From Lota lota (taxonomy: Eukaryota; Chordata; Actinopteri; Gadiformes; Lotidae): a DNA stretch of 64,000 nt. The stretch spans positions 3,340,100 to 3,404,099 of the forward strand of contig JACYXH010000278.1 of the NCBI GenBank assembly GCA_026745465.1, read 5' to 3'. A program made the position numbers and the translations under genes. Below are positions 1-8,860 of this stretch, piece by piece (the stretch's first letter is position 1; each line of letters opens with the position of its first letter). Below the pieces are notes generated by a model. It did not search any database. It was given only the letters and a program-made list of their open reading frames with translations, and was not told where the DNA came from.

Positions 1-1361
1 ATTGCCTCTAGGGTACTCCAGAAGCATCCCAACACCTATATTCATGGTTGTCCTTGTCATGTGGCACATAACACCGCCAAAGCTGCAGGAGTGGTATTTT
101 TTTAAGTGAGTTAAGGCCTGATTTATCTTTACATGTAACTTTTTATTTGTATCCTAATTACGTGCATTGACTGAATGTATTATGATTGATTTATGCATTG
201 CAGGTGTCTGGTTTTGATTTGGAGGATATGGTAGTGGACATCGGTTACTGGTTCAAGGGTAGCACAAATCGGAAAGGATACCTGACAGGTATACATGTTT
301 GATACTATTAAGTGTAAAATGCTGAGCTGTAGAAAATATATGATATGGATTTAATGTCTACAACAGAGTTTTGTGAGCTCCATGAAGCGGAGTACACGGA
401 GGTCCTCCTGCATATCTCGGTCCGTTGGCTAAGCCTTGAACGTTGTGTGACCAGGATCCTGAGGCTGTATGAACCTCTGGCCAGCTACTACAAATCTGCT
501 AGTATGGTCATCAATTTTCAATTTCACTATGCAGCAACTACATGGATTGTTAGTCACATACTTGTATTAATGACAACCTCTTGTTTTGTGTTATTTATTG
601 ATTGATTCAAGATGAAAATAAGGCCAGGTTGCAGAGACTTGTGCAGACATTTACTGACCCCATGACAGAAGTGTACCTGCTGTTCTTCCAAGCCACCGTA
701 CCAACTTTCACTTCTTTCAACTTGCTGCTTCAGAGAGAGCAGTCAATATTTTTGTTACATGATGAGGTGGGATTGGATTTAGCTGTTTTTTCCATTCTGT
801 GTTTCTTGCTAATATCTGCAGGGATACTCTAAAACAAGTTTCACCTAATATTTTAGTAAATGTCTGTTATAGATGGTGAAATTCGTACGAAGGCTATGTT
901 CCAAGTTTATGGTTCAAGCAGCTCTGCAGTGCCATGAGGAGCCTTGTGGAATTGCCTTTAAAGAAAAGGCAAGGGCTGAAAGTGACATCGAAGATGTCCT
1001 GTACCTTGTTGAAAGGTTAGTTCTTTTTCTCTAATTATTGTCTATCATCTTAGCTAAAATACCCTGTTTTTTACGATGAGGTATGGTAAATCCTAAACTG
1101 CACATAAGATATTCTTATGAGGCTTCTCCTCAAAGATGTGTATGAACTGCAGCTGGTTGATGACTATAAACCTAAAACCTAACAACTTGTAACTCTACTT
1201 TCATAAATAGGTTTCCCCATCTCCTCCCATACCATGGGCCAGAGGAGCATGACCTTCTGGGTGAGGAGTTTCTAAATCATCAGACCATGCCAATTATATC
1301 CCTGCAGGAAGAAACTGAAATGGAAAGCTTCTGGGCTGAAATGGCAACCCGGAAGCATAAG
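1..1361 (+). CDS. hAT-related multi-exon gene, 5' end outside window
   Basis: Six exons can be read: 1-93, 204-288, 367-501, 612-766, 873-1015 and 1211-1361, all with GT/AG borders and mutually consistent codon phases (0, 1, 1, 0, 2, 0). The first carries an HGCPCHVAHNTAKAAG motif, like the Cys/His motif (C-x-x-H) of the hAT transposase insertion domain; the third has an 'ISVRWLSLERCV' segment like the R/TRWLS motif of hAT proteins. No stop interrupts the joined exons, so this may be a live, domesticated hAT-like gene or a well-preserved copy. It is not one of the hAT families seen elsewhere in the window. The 5' part lies off the left edge. The last exon ends in phase 0 while the next SET exon starts in phase 2, so joining the two is not supported without a missing exon. 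Confidence 0.55.
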
Positions 1362-1573
1362 GTAAATTTTCTTTCTTTTTTTGTCTTTCCTTTTGGCAGG
1401 TGTGGCTTGGCTACATCTGTTGCTTAAAATTGTTGCATGCATATAAAAGTGTCATGCAGGTTGCAAATTATGCATGTTTTATCTGAACTTTGTTAATGGA
1501 TCAACCTACAGTATACTTACAGTATTAATCAATCAAAAATCAAGGTATGTTTTTCCATTGTTATATTCTTTAG

Positions 1574-2073
1574 CATTGATGCTCCAAATGACATTGGCTC
1601 ACTTGGGAGGCTGGTCAATTACGACCCTAAACCAAACGCCAGGATGAGGAGGATTGTAATTGATGACATCCCTTGCCTTTGCTTATTTTCAATAATGGAT
1701 ATAGCTAAGGGACAGGAAGTAACATGACTATGGAGGAGTCAACCTGTCATGGTGTTTATACAACAAGCAGACACAGAAAAGGGTATGTTCTGTATATACT
1801 GTACTAATGTCAATCTCACTTAATGTATTTTTTGTAATTTACTTTATTTCTGTTTGTGGTCTCTTCATTAGCCCTTATGTACGTTTATTTCATTGTAGAT
1901 TATATTCATAATTATTGGCCGATACTAAAGTGGTCACTATTACATTGTTCACCCCTAAAGTATGCACTGTGTATGTTCAGACAATGTATTTTTCTCTTCA
2001 GAACATTATTTCTGGATGTCAACAGCATGTTAAGGGGACCTCTGATGTGATTGACACCCCCATGGAAGACTGA
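1574..2073 (+). pseudogene. SET8/KMT5A-like SET-domain 3' exons, frameshifted
   Basis: Exon 1574-1782 (AG before, GT after) encodes a C-terminal SET-domain segment: an 'SIDAPND.GSLGRLVN' stretch equivalent to the xIDAS...GRLxNHS motif of SET8/KMT5A-type lysine methyltransferases, then 'IPCLCLFSIMDIAKGQEVT' equivalent to the PHLxLxAxxDIxxGEE strand. The expected YDYG motif is present but shifted: after GQEVT two nucleotides are missing, giving a TGA, and DYGGVNL resumes in another frame. The NHS core reads NYD, so the AdoMet-binding His is gone. A short exon 2002-2073 ends in 'DTPMED' and TGA. This is probably a decayed duplicate of one of the KMT5A-like genes common in fish; the N-terminal SET part is not visible. 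Confidence 0.6.
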
Positions 2074-2628
2074 AGTAGGCTGTACAGACTTATAGGTGTG
2101 CTAGAGTTGAGGATTTGACCTACCGTATTTTCCGTACTAAAGGCACACTTAAAAGCCTTTAATTTTCTCAAAAAACGATAGAGCGCCTTATAATCCGGAT
2201 CGCCTTATATACAGTATGGATCAAGGTGCTCTGTTAAAATGTTTCAGTATGAAAATCCAATAAAAACAATTTAATAATAATAAAAATGTTTCAGTACGGC
2301 TGGTAAACTACAAAGCCGCACCGCTTGCAGCATTACGGCTACCGTAGTCAGTAAACGTCAGAATCGTTCCCCTCCACGTTTGGGAGAAGAGTGAGCAATG
2401 AACTGAAAAAGTGTGCTTTACATGTTATACGTAACTGAACAATGTTGAGTTATGCACTAACGTTTGATTTAGTGGTATCAGACTGTTACTTTTACTACGT
2501 GTTTACTGAATTAGGGAAAAGTTCCCATCCACGTTTGGGAGAAGAGTGAGCAAGGCTGGGAGATATTGTATATCTCCACATCACATCAACTATGCACATC
2601 TATATGCACGTCAATATGCACATCATAT

Positions 2629-3478
2629 TGTGGCAACCCGGCGCCAGAACAGCGCCCCTGGCGGCTCAGGGGAGCGGTGGTAGACGGAGTTTACCACCGC
2701 TCTCCGGAAGATTGCACACCAGATTTCATGATCGGTGGTGGCAATCAGCGAAATGGGCGACACCTAGGTCGACGTAGAAAACGCCGATATAAGCGGCGCT
2801 CGGCATGGCTTACGACGAGAGAAACCCCGTCAACGCGCTATGAGGACGCGATACGAGGACGAGGTACCTCGGCGCTACGAGGAGGAAGAGAACCCTCGAC
2901 GGCAAAGAGGGGAACGAGACGGGGAGAGAACCCCCGGCAACACGACACGAGGACGAGGTACCTCGGCGCTAAGAGGAAGAGATCCCTCGGCGACGATACG
3001 GGGAAGAGATCACCCAGCCGCGACACGGGAGATCTACGAGAGAAGAGACTGCTCGTCACCGATACAGAGAAGAGATCGAGCGGCAGTGACACAAGGAGGA
3101 GGCCGCTCAGCAGTGACACGGAAGAGTGTCCAGGAGTTAGGCAGACCCCGACGGCGGACTGACAGGGAGGACTAACCCGCAAAGGACCGGAGTCTCCACG
3201 GGAACCCCGGAGACGAGATCGCTCGACAGCGAACCTGGAGTTTGACCGTCCCCGACGGAGGCTCCACGGGAACCCCCGGCGGCCGTACCTGACCGTCCTC
3301 GGAGACAGAAGGAAAATACAGTCGGGCATTACCGACCAGTGACTTTGTGTTAGGCTCGGCCTAACGTATTATTTATTATTTATTTTGTGTTAATAAATAC
3401 GCCTTTTGTGGCTCAAATTGACTATCGGCTTGTGTTCACTGAGGGGAGACTACCGCGTAGTGGAACCGGGTTGCCACA
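2629..3478 (+). repeat. LTR copy 1 of the Gmr1-like element
   Basis: An 850-bp LTR bounded by the inverted TGTGGCAACC/GGTTGCCACA ends. It is nearly identical to 4088-4945 and shares its first ~70 bp, including the GGAGCGGTGGTAGACGGAG run, with the LTR at 54224. Long ORFs on both strands come from G/C- and GA-rich LTR sequence (GAGGACGAGGTACCTCGGCG repeated several times) and should not be read as genes. An AATAAA signal lies near 3390. Confidence 0.8.
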
Positions 3479-3480
3479 TA

Positions 3481-3498
3481 TGGTGGAGGATGCGGGCA
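3481..3498 (+). other. Primer binding site, tRNA-Ala type
   Basis: TGGTGGAGGATGCGGGCA starts two bases after the LTR end. It is complementary to the 3' end, including CCA, of vertebrate tRNA-Ala as I know it (18 of 18). The same site recurs at 4948-4965, and with one change (ATACGGG) at 54764-54781. Confidence 0.7.
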
Positions 3499-3544
3499 AT
3501 TCGTTCCAACTACCGTGTACCCCAGTGAACACCGCTGAGACACA

Positions 3545-4087
3545 GTGCAGAACACAGACGGAGACGGACCCGATCGCCAGCAGAAGGAGACCCTGAAGAG
3601 GGTGAACAAGGACCTGCAGGTGCAGCTGGAGAGGGAGGCGTCCCGTTGCGGGCAACTGGGGGCGGCAAACGCCAAGCTGAACGAGCGGCTAGCCTCCATG
3701 CAGGGCCTGGGCCGCAGCAACCAGCGGCTGGGACGCAGCCACCAGCAGCTGGAGGAACAGCTAGCCGAGCTGCGGAGGAGGGCCCAAGAGGCCGGCCCGG
3801 CCGACCCAGCTCAGACAGAGAAGGACAGGAGCGACTGGCATGGACCACACCCGAGGCGGCACGGACGCGTTGCCCGACCCGCCTACGGGGCCCCATGGCC
3901 CAATCCTCCCCGGTGGAGACCTCCGGATAGGATAACGGGGACCGGAGGGAAAGACCCACGTCGGCAGGGCTACAGCTTCCAGGGGGACCACCGTCTGGGG
4001 CGAAAACACGCCGACGCCCTGAACCATCGCGACGCCGGCCACTTGGCGTTCTGGAGAAGCCAAGGCCTTCATCTAAGGGTGGAGGAG
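3545..4087 (+). pseudogene. gag remnant of the Gmr1-like element
   Basis: The open frame runs from a GTG (3545), where the related copy at 54828 has ATG, so the normal start has been lost or changed. It encodes 'QNTDGDGPDRQQKETLKRVNKDLQ', a heptad-like coiled coil with leucine/glutamine-rich repeats to about residue 75, then a proline/arginine-rich tail containing 'ARPAYGAP', matched by 'VRPAYGAP' in the protease-integrase linker of the element at 57600. The gag core, protease, integrase and RT are deleted between these parts. A purine-rich tract (4076-4087) sits just before the next LTR and is a likely polypurine tract. Confidence 0.6.
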
Positions 4088-4945
4088 TGTGGCAACCTGG
4101 CGCCAGAATAGCGCCCCTGGCGGCTAAGGGGAGCGGTGGTAGACGGAGTTTACCACCGCTCTCCGGAAGATTGCACACCGAAGTTCATGATCGGTGGTGG
4201 CAATCAGCGAAATGGGCAACACCTGGGTCGACGGAGAAAACGCCGATATAAGCGGCTCTCGGCATGGCTTACGAGGAGAGAGATGTACGAGACGGGGAGA
4301 GAAACCCCGTCAACGCGCTACGAGGACGAGGTACCTCGGCGCTACGAGGAGGAAGAGATCCCTCGATGGCAAAGAGGGGAACGAGACAGGGAGAGAACCC
4401 CCGGCAACACGACACGAGGACGAGGTACCTCGGCGCTAAGAGGAAGAGATCCCTCGGCGACGATACAGGGAAGAGATCACCCAGCCGCGACACGGGAGCG
4501 CTACGAGAGAAGAGACTGCTCGTCACCGATACAGAGAAGAGATCGCGAGGCAGTGAAACAAGGAGGGGGTCGCTCAGCAGTGACACGGAAGAGTGTCCAG
4601 GAGTTAGGCAGACCACGACGGCGGACTGACAGGGAGGACTACCCCGCAAAGGACCGGAGGCTCCACGGGAACCCCGGAGACGAGATCGCTCGACAGCGAA
4701 CCTGGAGTTTGACCGTCCCCCACGGAGGCTCCACGGGAACCCCCGGCGGCCGTACCTGACCGTCCTCGGAGACAGAAGGAAAATACAGTCGGGCATTACC
4801 GACCAGTGACTTTGTGTTAGGCTCGGCCTAACGTATTATTTATTATTTATTTTGTGTTAATAAATACGCCTTTTGTGGCGCAAATTGACTATCGGCTTGT
4901 GTTCACTGGGAAGAGACTACCGCGTAGTGGAACCGGGTTGCCACA
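4088..4945 (+). repeat. LTR copy 2 of the Gmr1-like element
   Basis: An 858-bp LTR with the same TG...CA ends as copy 1; the few differences suggest fairly recent or converted copies. It is directly followed by TA and a second tRNA-Ala-type primer site (4948-4965), so it serves as both 3' LTR of the left unit and 5' LTR of the right unit. Confidence 0.8.
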
Positions 4946-5184
4946 TATGGTGGAGGATGCGGGCAATTCGTTCCAACTACCGTGTACCCCAGTGAACACC
5001 GCCGAGACAGTGCAGAACGCAGACGGAGACGGACCCGATCACCAGCAGAAGGAGACCCTGAAGAGGGTGAATAAGGACCTGCAGATGCAGCTGGAGAGGG
5101 AGGTGTCCCGTTGCGGGCAATTGGGGGCGGCAAACGCCGAGCTGAACGAGCGGCTAGCCTCCATGCAGGGCCTGGACCGATAGT
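4946..5184 (+). pseudogene. Second truncated gag leader
   Basis: This repeats the primer site and the gag N-terminal coiled coil of 3479-3700 ('KETLKRVNKDLQMQLERE') and stops at TAG (5181) where the sequence jumps to LTR position ~790. The gag start is again GTG rather than ATG. Only about 57 residues remain. Confidence 0.6.
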
Positions 5185-5249
5185 CAAATTGACTATCGGC
5201 TTGTGTTCACTGGGGGGAGACTACCGCGTAGTGGAACCGGGTTGCCACA
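5185..5249 (+). repeat. LTR 3' stub (third LTR)
   Basis: The last ~65 bp of the LTR (from CAAATTGACTATCGG to GGTTGCCACA), fused to gag sequence. It ends exactly at the right ATAT duplication, so the outer border is the original insertion border and the loss is internal. Confidence 0.75.
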
Positions 5250-5536
5250 ATATGCACATCAACGTTTGAATAACGTTACCATGGGAGGGAACGAAGTTTT
5301 CAGAACGCTTAATAAAGTTTGACTTTATCTGACTGTTTTGTTGATATTCCCTTTAGCACAGCTCCATCTAGTAGATGCATAACGCAAACACAGTTAAACG
5401 TTTGACTGCAGTATCTTCTATTCTATGCGCCTTATAATCCGGTGCGCCCTATATATGAAAACAGTTCTAAAATAGGTCATTCACTAAAAGGTGTGCCTTA
5501 TAATCCGGTGCGCCTTATAGTGCAGAAAATACGGTA

Positions 5537-6686
5537 CTTACTCCAAATCAAATAGATCTGTTTTACCATATGAAGGCTATGCCATTTTATTTGTAGTTGA
5601 ATAATACATGATTAAAAACTGTATATACCACTATGGCCAATGTGTTTGTCAGTCTGCATCATGTTTGTGTATATTTGGTGATGGTTAATTAAGACATGGT
5701 TTGATTTAGGAGGACCTCATGCAGTTAACACTATAGCATGTGTATGTCAGACTGCATCGTGTTTGTTTAAAGCTGATTATGGTTTATTAGGATATGGTTT
5801 GATTTAGGAGCACCTCATGTAGTTAACACTATAGCGTGAATATGTCAGACTGCATCGTGTTAGTGTATATTTGATTATGGTTTATTAAGACATGGTTGGG
5901 GTTAGGAGGACTTCATTCAGTAAACACTATGGCCTGTGTAAGTCAGACTGCATCATGTGTGTGGATAAATCGTATTATGGTTTTAAAGGACATTGGTTAA
6001 ATTACTAGGACTTGGTGTACTTAACATTATGGGCAAGAGAGAAGGCAATAATTAATTAACTGCTGGTGTAGTGTTACAATGGTAATGTGAATACTGTCTG
6101 ACTTCCATGTCACATGATTGAATACTTGTTTAAGAAGACATGGTTTTGTGAACTAGGATTGGCTAATATATTTGAGAGGATACACTAATGTGAATCTCAT
6201 TTTAGTAATTAACTGTATTATTGTCTTGTATGTATTCTACATGTGAGCTGTTCTCATTGTATAATATATTACAGTAGAACTGCATATGATTTCTGTATAA
6301 TCTATATTTTGTGAGAATGTACATGTACATGCTATGTGTACGCTCAGAATATCTATTTTTACCTTCAGAACATGTCTGCATCCCAATATTATGTTGAGGG
6401 GACCTCTGGTATGATTGACACCCCCATGGAAGACTGAGGTAGGCTGTATAGACTGATTTTAGGATTTTAGATACTTAATCCACATGAAATAGAAGGCCCG
6501 TCAGGTTTCTTAGTTTTACCATATGATGGCTATCTCATGATTTAATTGTAAGTGAATAGTCAATTATTCAGTAAAGCGGCATGATTGAAAACTTTATGTA
6601 GTTAACATATAGCCTGTGTATGTCAGACTGCATTGTGTGTGTATTTTTGATTTTGGTTTTATTCAGACATGGTTTGATTTAGGACA
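5537..6686. repeat. ~98-bp satellite-like tandem repeat
   Basis: The block GTTAACACTATAG...TATGTCAGACTGCATCGTG...GATTATGGTTTATTAAGACATGGTTTGATTTAGGAGGACCTCAT recurs with starts near 5622, 5721, 5819, 5917 and 6017, a period of about 98 bp, with growing divergence. One more copy lies at about 6597-6686, beyond the duplicated terminal exon. No open frame of note is present apart from that exon. Confidence 0.7.
6369..6437 (+). pseudogene. Duplicated terminal exon of the SET-like gene
   Basis: After a CAG acceptor this segment reads '...EGTSGMIDTPMED' and TGA, parallel to '...KGTSDVIDTPMED' and TGA at 2002-2073; the flanking 3' sequence (GAGGTAGGCTGTATAGACT) also matches 2074-2092. The two copies are 4.4 kb apart, but only about 1 kb once the inserted transposon is removed, so a local tandem duplication preceded or accompanied the satellite. 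Confidence 0.65.
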
Positions 6687-6687
6687 C

Positions 6688-7845
6688 CTGGGCATTGTAC
6701 GGTCCTTCGGGCCACATCCGGCCCTTTGGCCGTCCCTAACCGACCCGCGTGAGGTCAATGGGAAGTTAGCAATCAAACGTAAATAAGTGTACATCATGAA
6801 TGAATACAACTACATTGCTTTTATTTTGAAAGCGTTTTTTGTCGTTGTCTTTTTTTGTGCGAGCGTATGCAGCTTCTTCTTCTGTGGTCGCAAGTCGCAA
6901 TGAAAAATAAGTAGAAGAAGAACTGCAACGTGTCGGACCCCCGTGTCGGCGAGCCGCGAACTGAGCTCACCAGAGACATTAGCACAAACGTGAACGAGTC
7001 GTTATCCCTCAAAAATGTCAGCTCATGGGAAAAAAAGAAAGGTCTATACATAGTGCCGAGTTTTCAACCAAACATGGACTTCTAAGTATTTATTTACTCA
7101 ATTCAAAGGTAAAGCCGTGTGCCTAGTTTGCGGAGAACAGATTGCTGTGTTAAAGGATTATAATTTGAATCGCCACTACAATACTAAACACGCAGAGAAA
7201 TACAACAACTTGACTGGTGCAGAGAGGGCACGGACATCTGAAGTTTTGCTAGCTAAGCTGCAAAAGCAACAAGGCTTTTTTAGCAAGCGTTGCACATCCA
7301 GGGATGCAGCTGTCAAGACCAGCTTTGTGATATCCCACAAAATCGCCATTTTCTGAAGGGGAGTGTATTAAAGAGTGTTTGGTGGACTTTGCTTCGCTAA
7401 TATGCCCAGAACAAAAAGAGGCGTTTGAGAATGTGCCGCTTTTCAGGCGAACCATTACGAGAAGGATTGAGGACATCGGGGGAAAAACCTGAAGATTCAG
7501 CTGAAAAGCAAAGCAGACAATTTTGAACGTTTCTCGTTGCCGCTGGACGAGAGCTGTGATGTCCGCGACACAGCCCAGTTACTCATTTTTGTACGTGGGA
7601 TAACGAAAGACTTTGTGATAACGGAGGAGCTGGGAGCAATGCAGGTCAATGAAAGGGACGACGACGGGGAGTGATTTGATCACTAGGGTAAATACATGTT
7701 TTGATAAACTGGGACTTAAATGGGACAAACTGGCATGTGTTACAACCGACAGGTTGACATGTCAGACTTTTGAAGCGGATGCAAGATAAAGTTACTGAAG
7801 TAAACTCAGACCTAAAATTGGTATTGTTGCATTGTATTATACTGT
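6688..7845 (+). pseudogene. hAT transposase fragment, GTF2IRD2/SCAND3-like (copy 1)
   Basis: The left end (CTGGGCATTGTACGG...GGGCCACATCCGGCCC) resembles the GC-rich ends of the other GTF2IRD2-like hATs here. Coding starts at the ATG near 7014 (SAHGKKRKV), has a stop soon after, then a zinc-finger module 'CLVCGEQIAVLKDYNLNRHY' (C-x2-C...H-x4-H) and the 'RHYNTKHAEKY' segment. After 7350 the frame changes several times: 'SLICPEQKEAFENV', 'LPLDESCDVRDTAQLLIFVRG' and 'GTTTGSDLI' can be read in different frames. It breaks off near 7845 before the His/Cys motif, so the catalytic C-terminal half and right terminus are missing. Confidence 0.7.
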
Positions 7846-8860
7846 CTTTGAGCTTTTTAATCACATGCCACAAATGGCTTTCCATACCACGCTGCAAAAC
7901 GAAATCGCAATAATAACACTATTGAACCATATAAAAATATGTATGAACATTATAATAATAATAATAATTCAGCAAACAAACACACTAATGTCTACGGCTG
8001 ATTTGTTAAATGCTTTCTCTAACAATAAAAAGAGGGAAGGAAAGGTAATGTTCGTTGTGCGCATGCTCCTCTGAAATGTCCATCCTCCATTCTAGAACCT
8101 TCTACTCACTAATATAAACCACGGCGAAAGTCAACGCCCTTTCTCTGTCTTGCTTTGGCTCTTGAACAACATCGAAGATCTTTCTCGCTTTTGGCTACTT
8201 GAGTCCATTCGAGCACGGATACATTCTCTTTGACTTTGTGAGAAAACTCATAACTACAAGAGTTGTTCATTGCCAGTGGATAAGCCCTTTGTGTTAGTTT
8301 CACCGTTTTCCGGAGTGGGGAGTGATTTGGACGGATGCGTTCATGTCTACATTTTCATTGAACAACCATCTTCGGGAGAACCAGGCCCAGACCAGGAGAG
8401 ACTGTTACAGGTAAGTTGAGCAAACACACATGATAAAATTTGCCATCCAAAGCTAATAATTGATGTTATTTATGTTTTTTTTCCTCACATTGGTAACAGG
8501 GCTTCCCTTCTCTTCGCAGAGACATACAGGTAACATTCATTTAGTGAAAGTTCAAAAGCCTGGTCACTTCACAATATATAAATATTATATTATCCCTAAA
8601 AAATGATACATTCACTGTTCAATACATTGTGCACCCTTTTTTCCCTACAAAGAGCACATTTCAATGGTAGGGTGTAGCCTTTTATCACTAAAGCTTGAAT
8701 CACAAAAAACAATTCTAACCCAATTCAACCTGCTGCTCGGTTACATTTTCTTACAAAGACATACCAGGCAGAGAGTTAAGTGGTCCTAACCCCCCCTAAC
8801 ATACATTAGAAATATAACACTTAAACCAATACACTGGTTTACATTGTCTTTGTTCTACAC
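7846..8860. other. Non-coding interval with a candidate 5' exon
   Basis: Mostly A/T-rich sequence without a recognisable gene. One segment, 8342-8410, starts at ATG, encodes a 23-residue basic peptide (STFSLNNHLRENQAQ...) and ends at a consensus donor (CAG/GTAAGT), so it could be a first exon whose continuation was lost to the hAT insertion at 8861. A second AG...GT pair borders only 10 bases (8521-8530). I see no other structure. Confidence 0.3.

Larger units (their letters stand above)
2625..5253 (+). mobile_element. Three-LTR, internally deleted Gmr1-like Ty3 retrotransposon
   Basis: Order: LTR (2629-3478), internal (3479-4087), LTR (4088-4945), internal (4946-5184), LTR 3' stub (5185-5249). 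It is flanked by ATAT at 2625-2628 and 5250-5253, a 4-bp target duplication. LTRs start TGTGGCAACC and end GGTTGCCACA. No protease, integrase or reverse transcriptase remains, so it would depend on a helper. The head-to-tail arrangement sharing one LTR is what unequal exchange between LTRs produces. Sequence kinship with the element at 54224-58768 is clear in the LTR start, primer site and first gag residues. Confidence 0.8.
2123..5534. mobile_element. TA-flanked TIR DNA transposon carrying nested LTR element
   Basis: The left end begins CCGTATTTTCCGTACTA after TA (2121-2122); the right end read in reverse is CCGTATTTTCTGCACTA, followed by TA (5535-5536). Further inside, both ends carry repeats of 'GCGCCTTATAATCCGG' (near 2190-2205, 5428-5450 and 5494-5516). 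The TA duplication fits Tc1/mariner-pogo type integration, but no transposase is left, so it is a non-autonomous copy of unassigned family. About 800 bp is its own sequence; the rest is the inserted LTR composite. In 2123-2624 nothing codes except the terminal repeats. Confidence 0.75.

Noticed and set aside
1..2073. A single gene joining the hAT-like exons with the SET exon
   Set aside because: The hAT part ends in phase 0 at 1361 and the SET exon starts in phase 2 at 1574; without a further exon they cannot be joined.
2566..3329. Arg/Glu-rich ORFs of 110-200 codons on both strands
   Set aside because: They lie entirely inside an LTR, follow its GA-rich subrepeats, and recur in the second LTR copy at 4136-4796.
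8521..8530. A 10-nt microexon between CTTCGCAG and GTAACATT
   Set aside because: Too short to support from sequence alone; such AG...GT pairs are common by chance.
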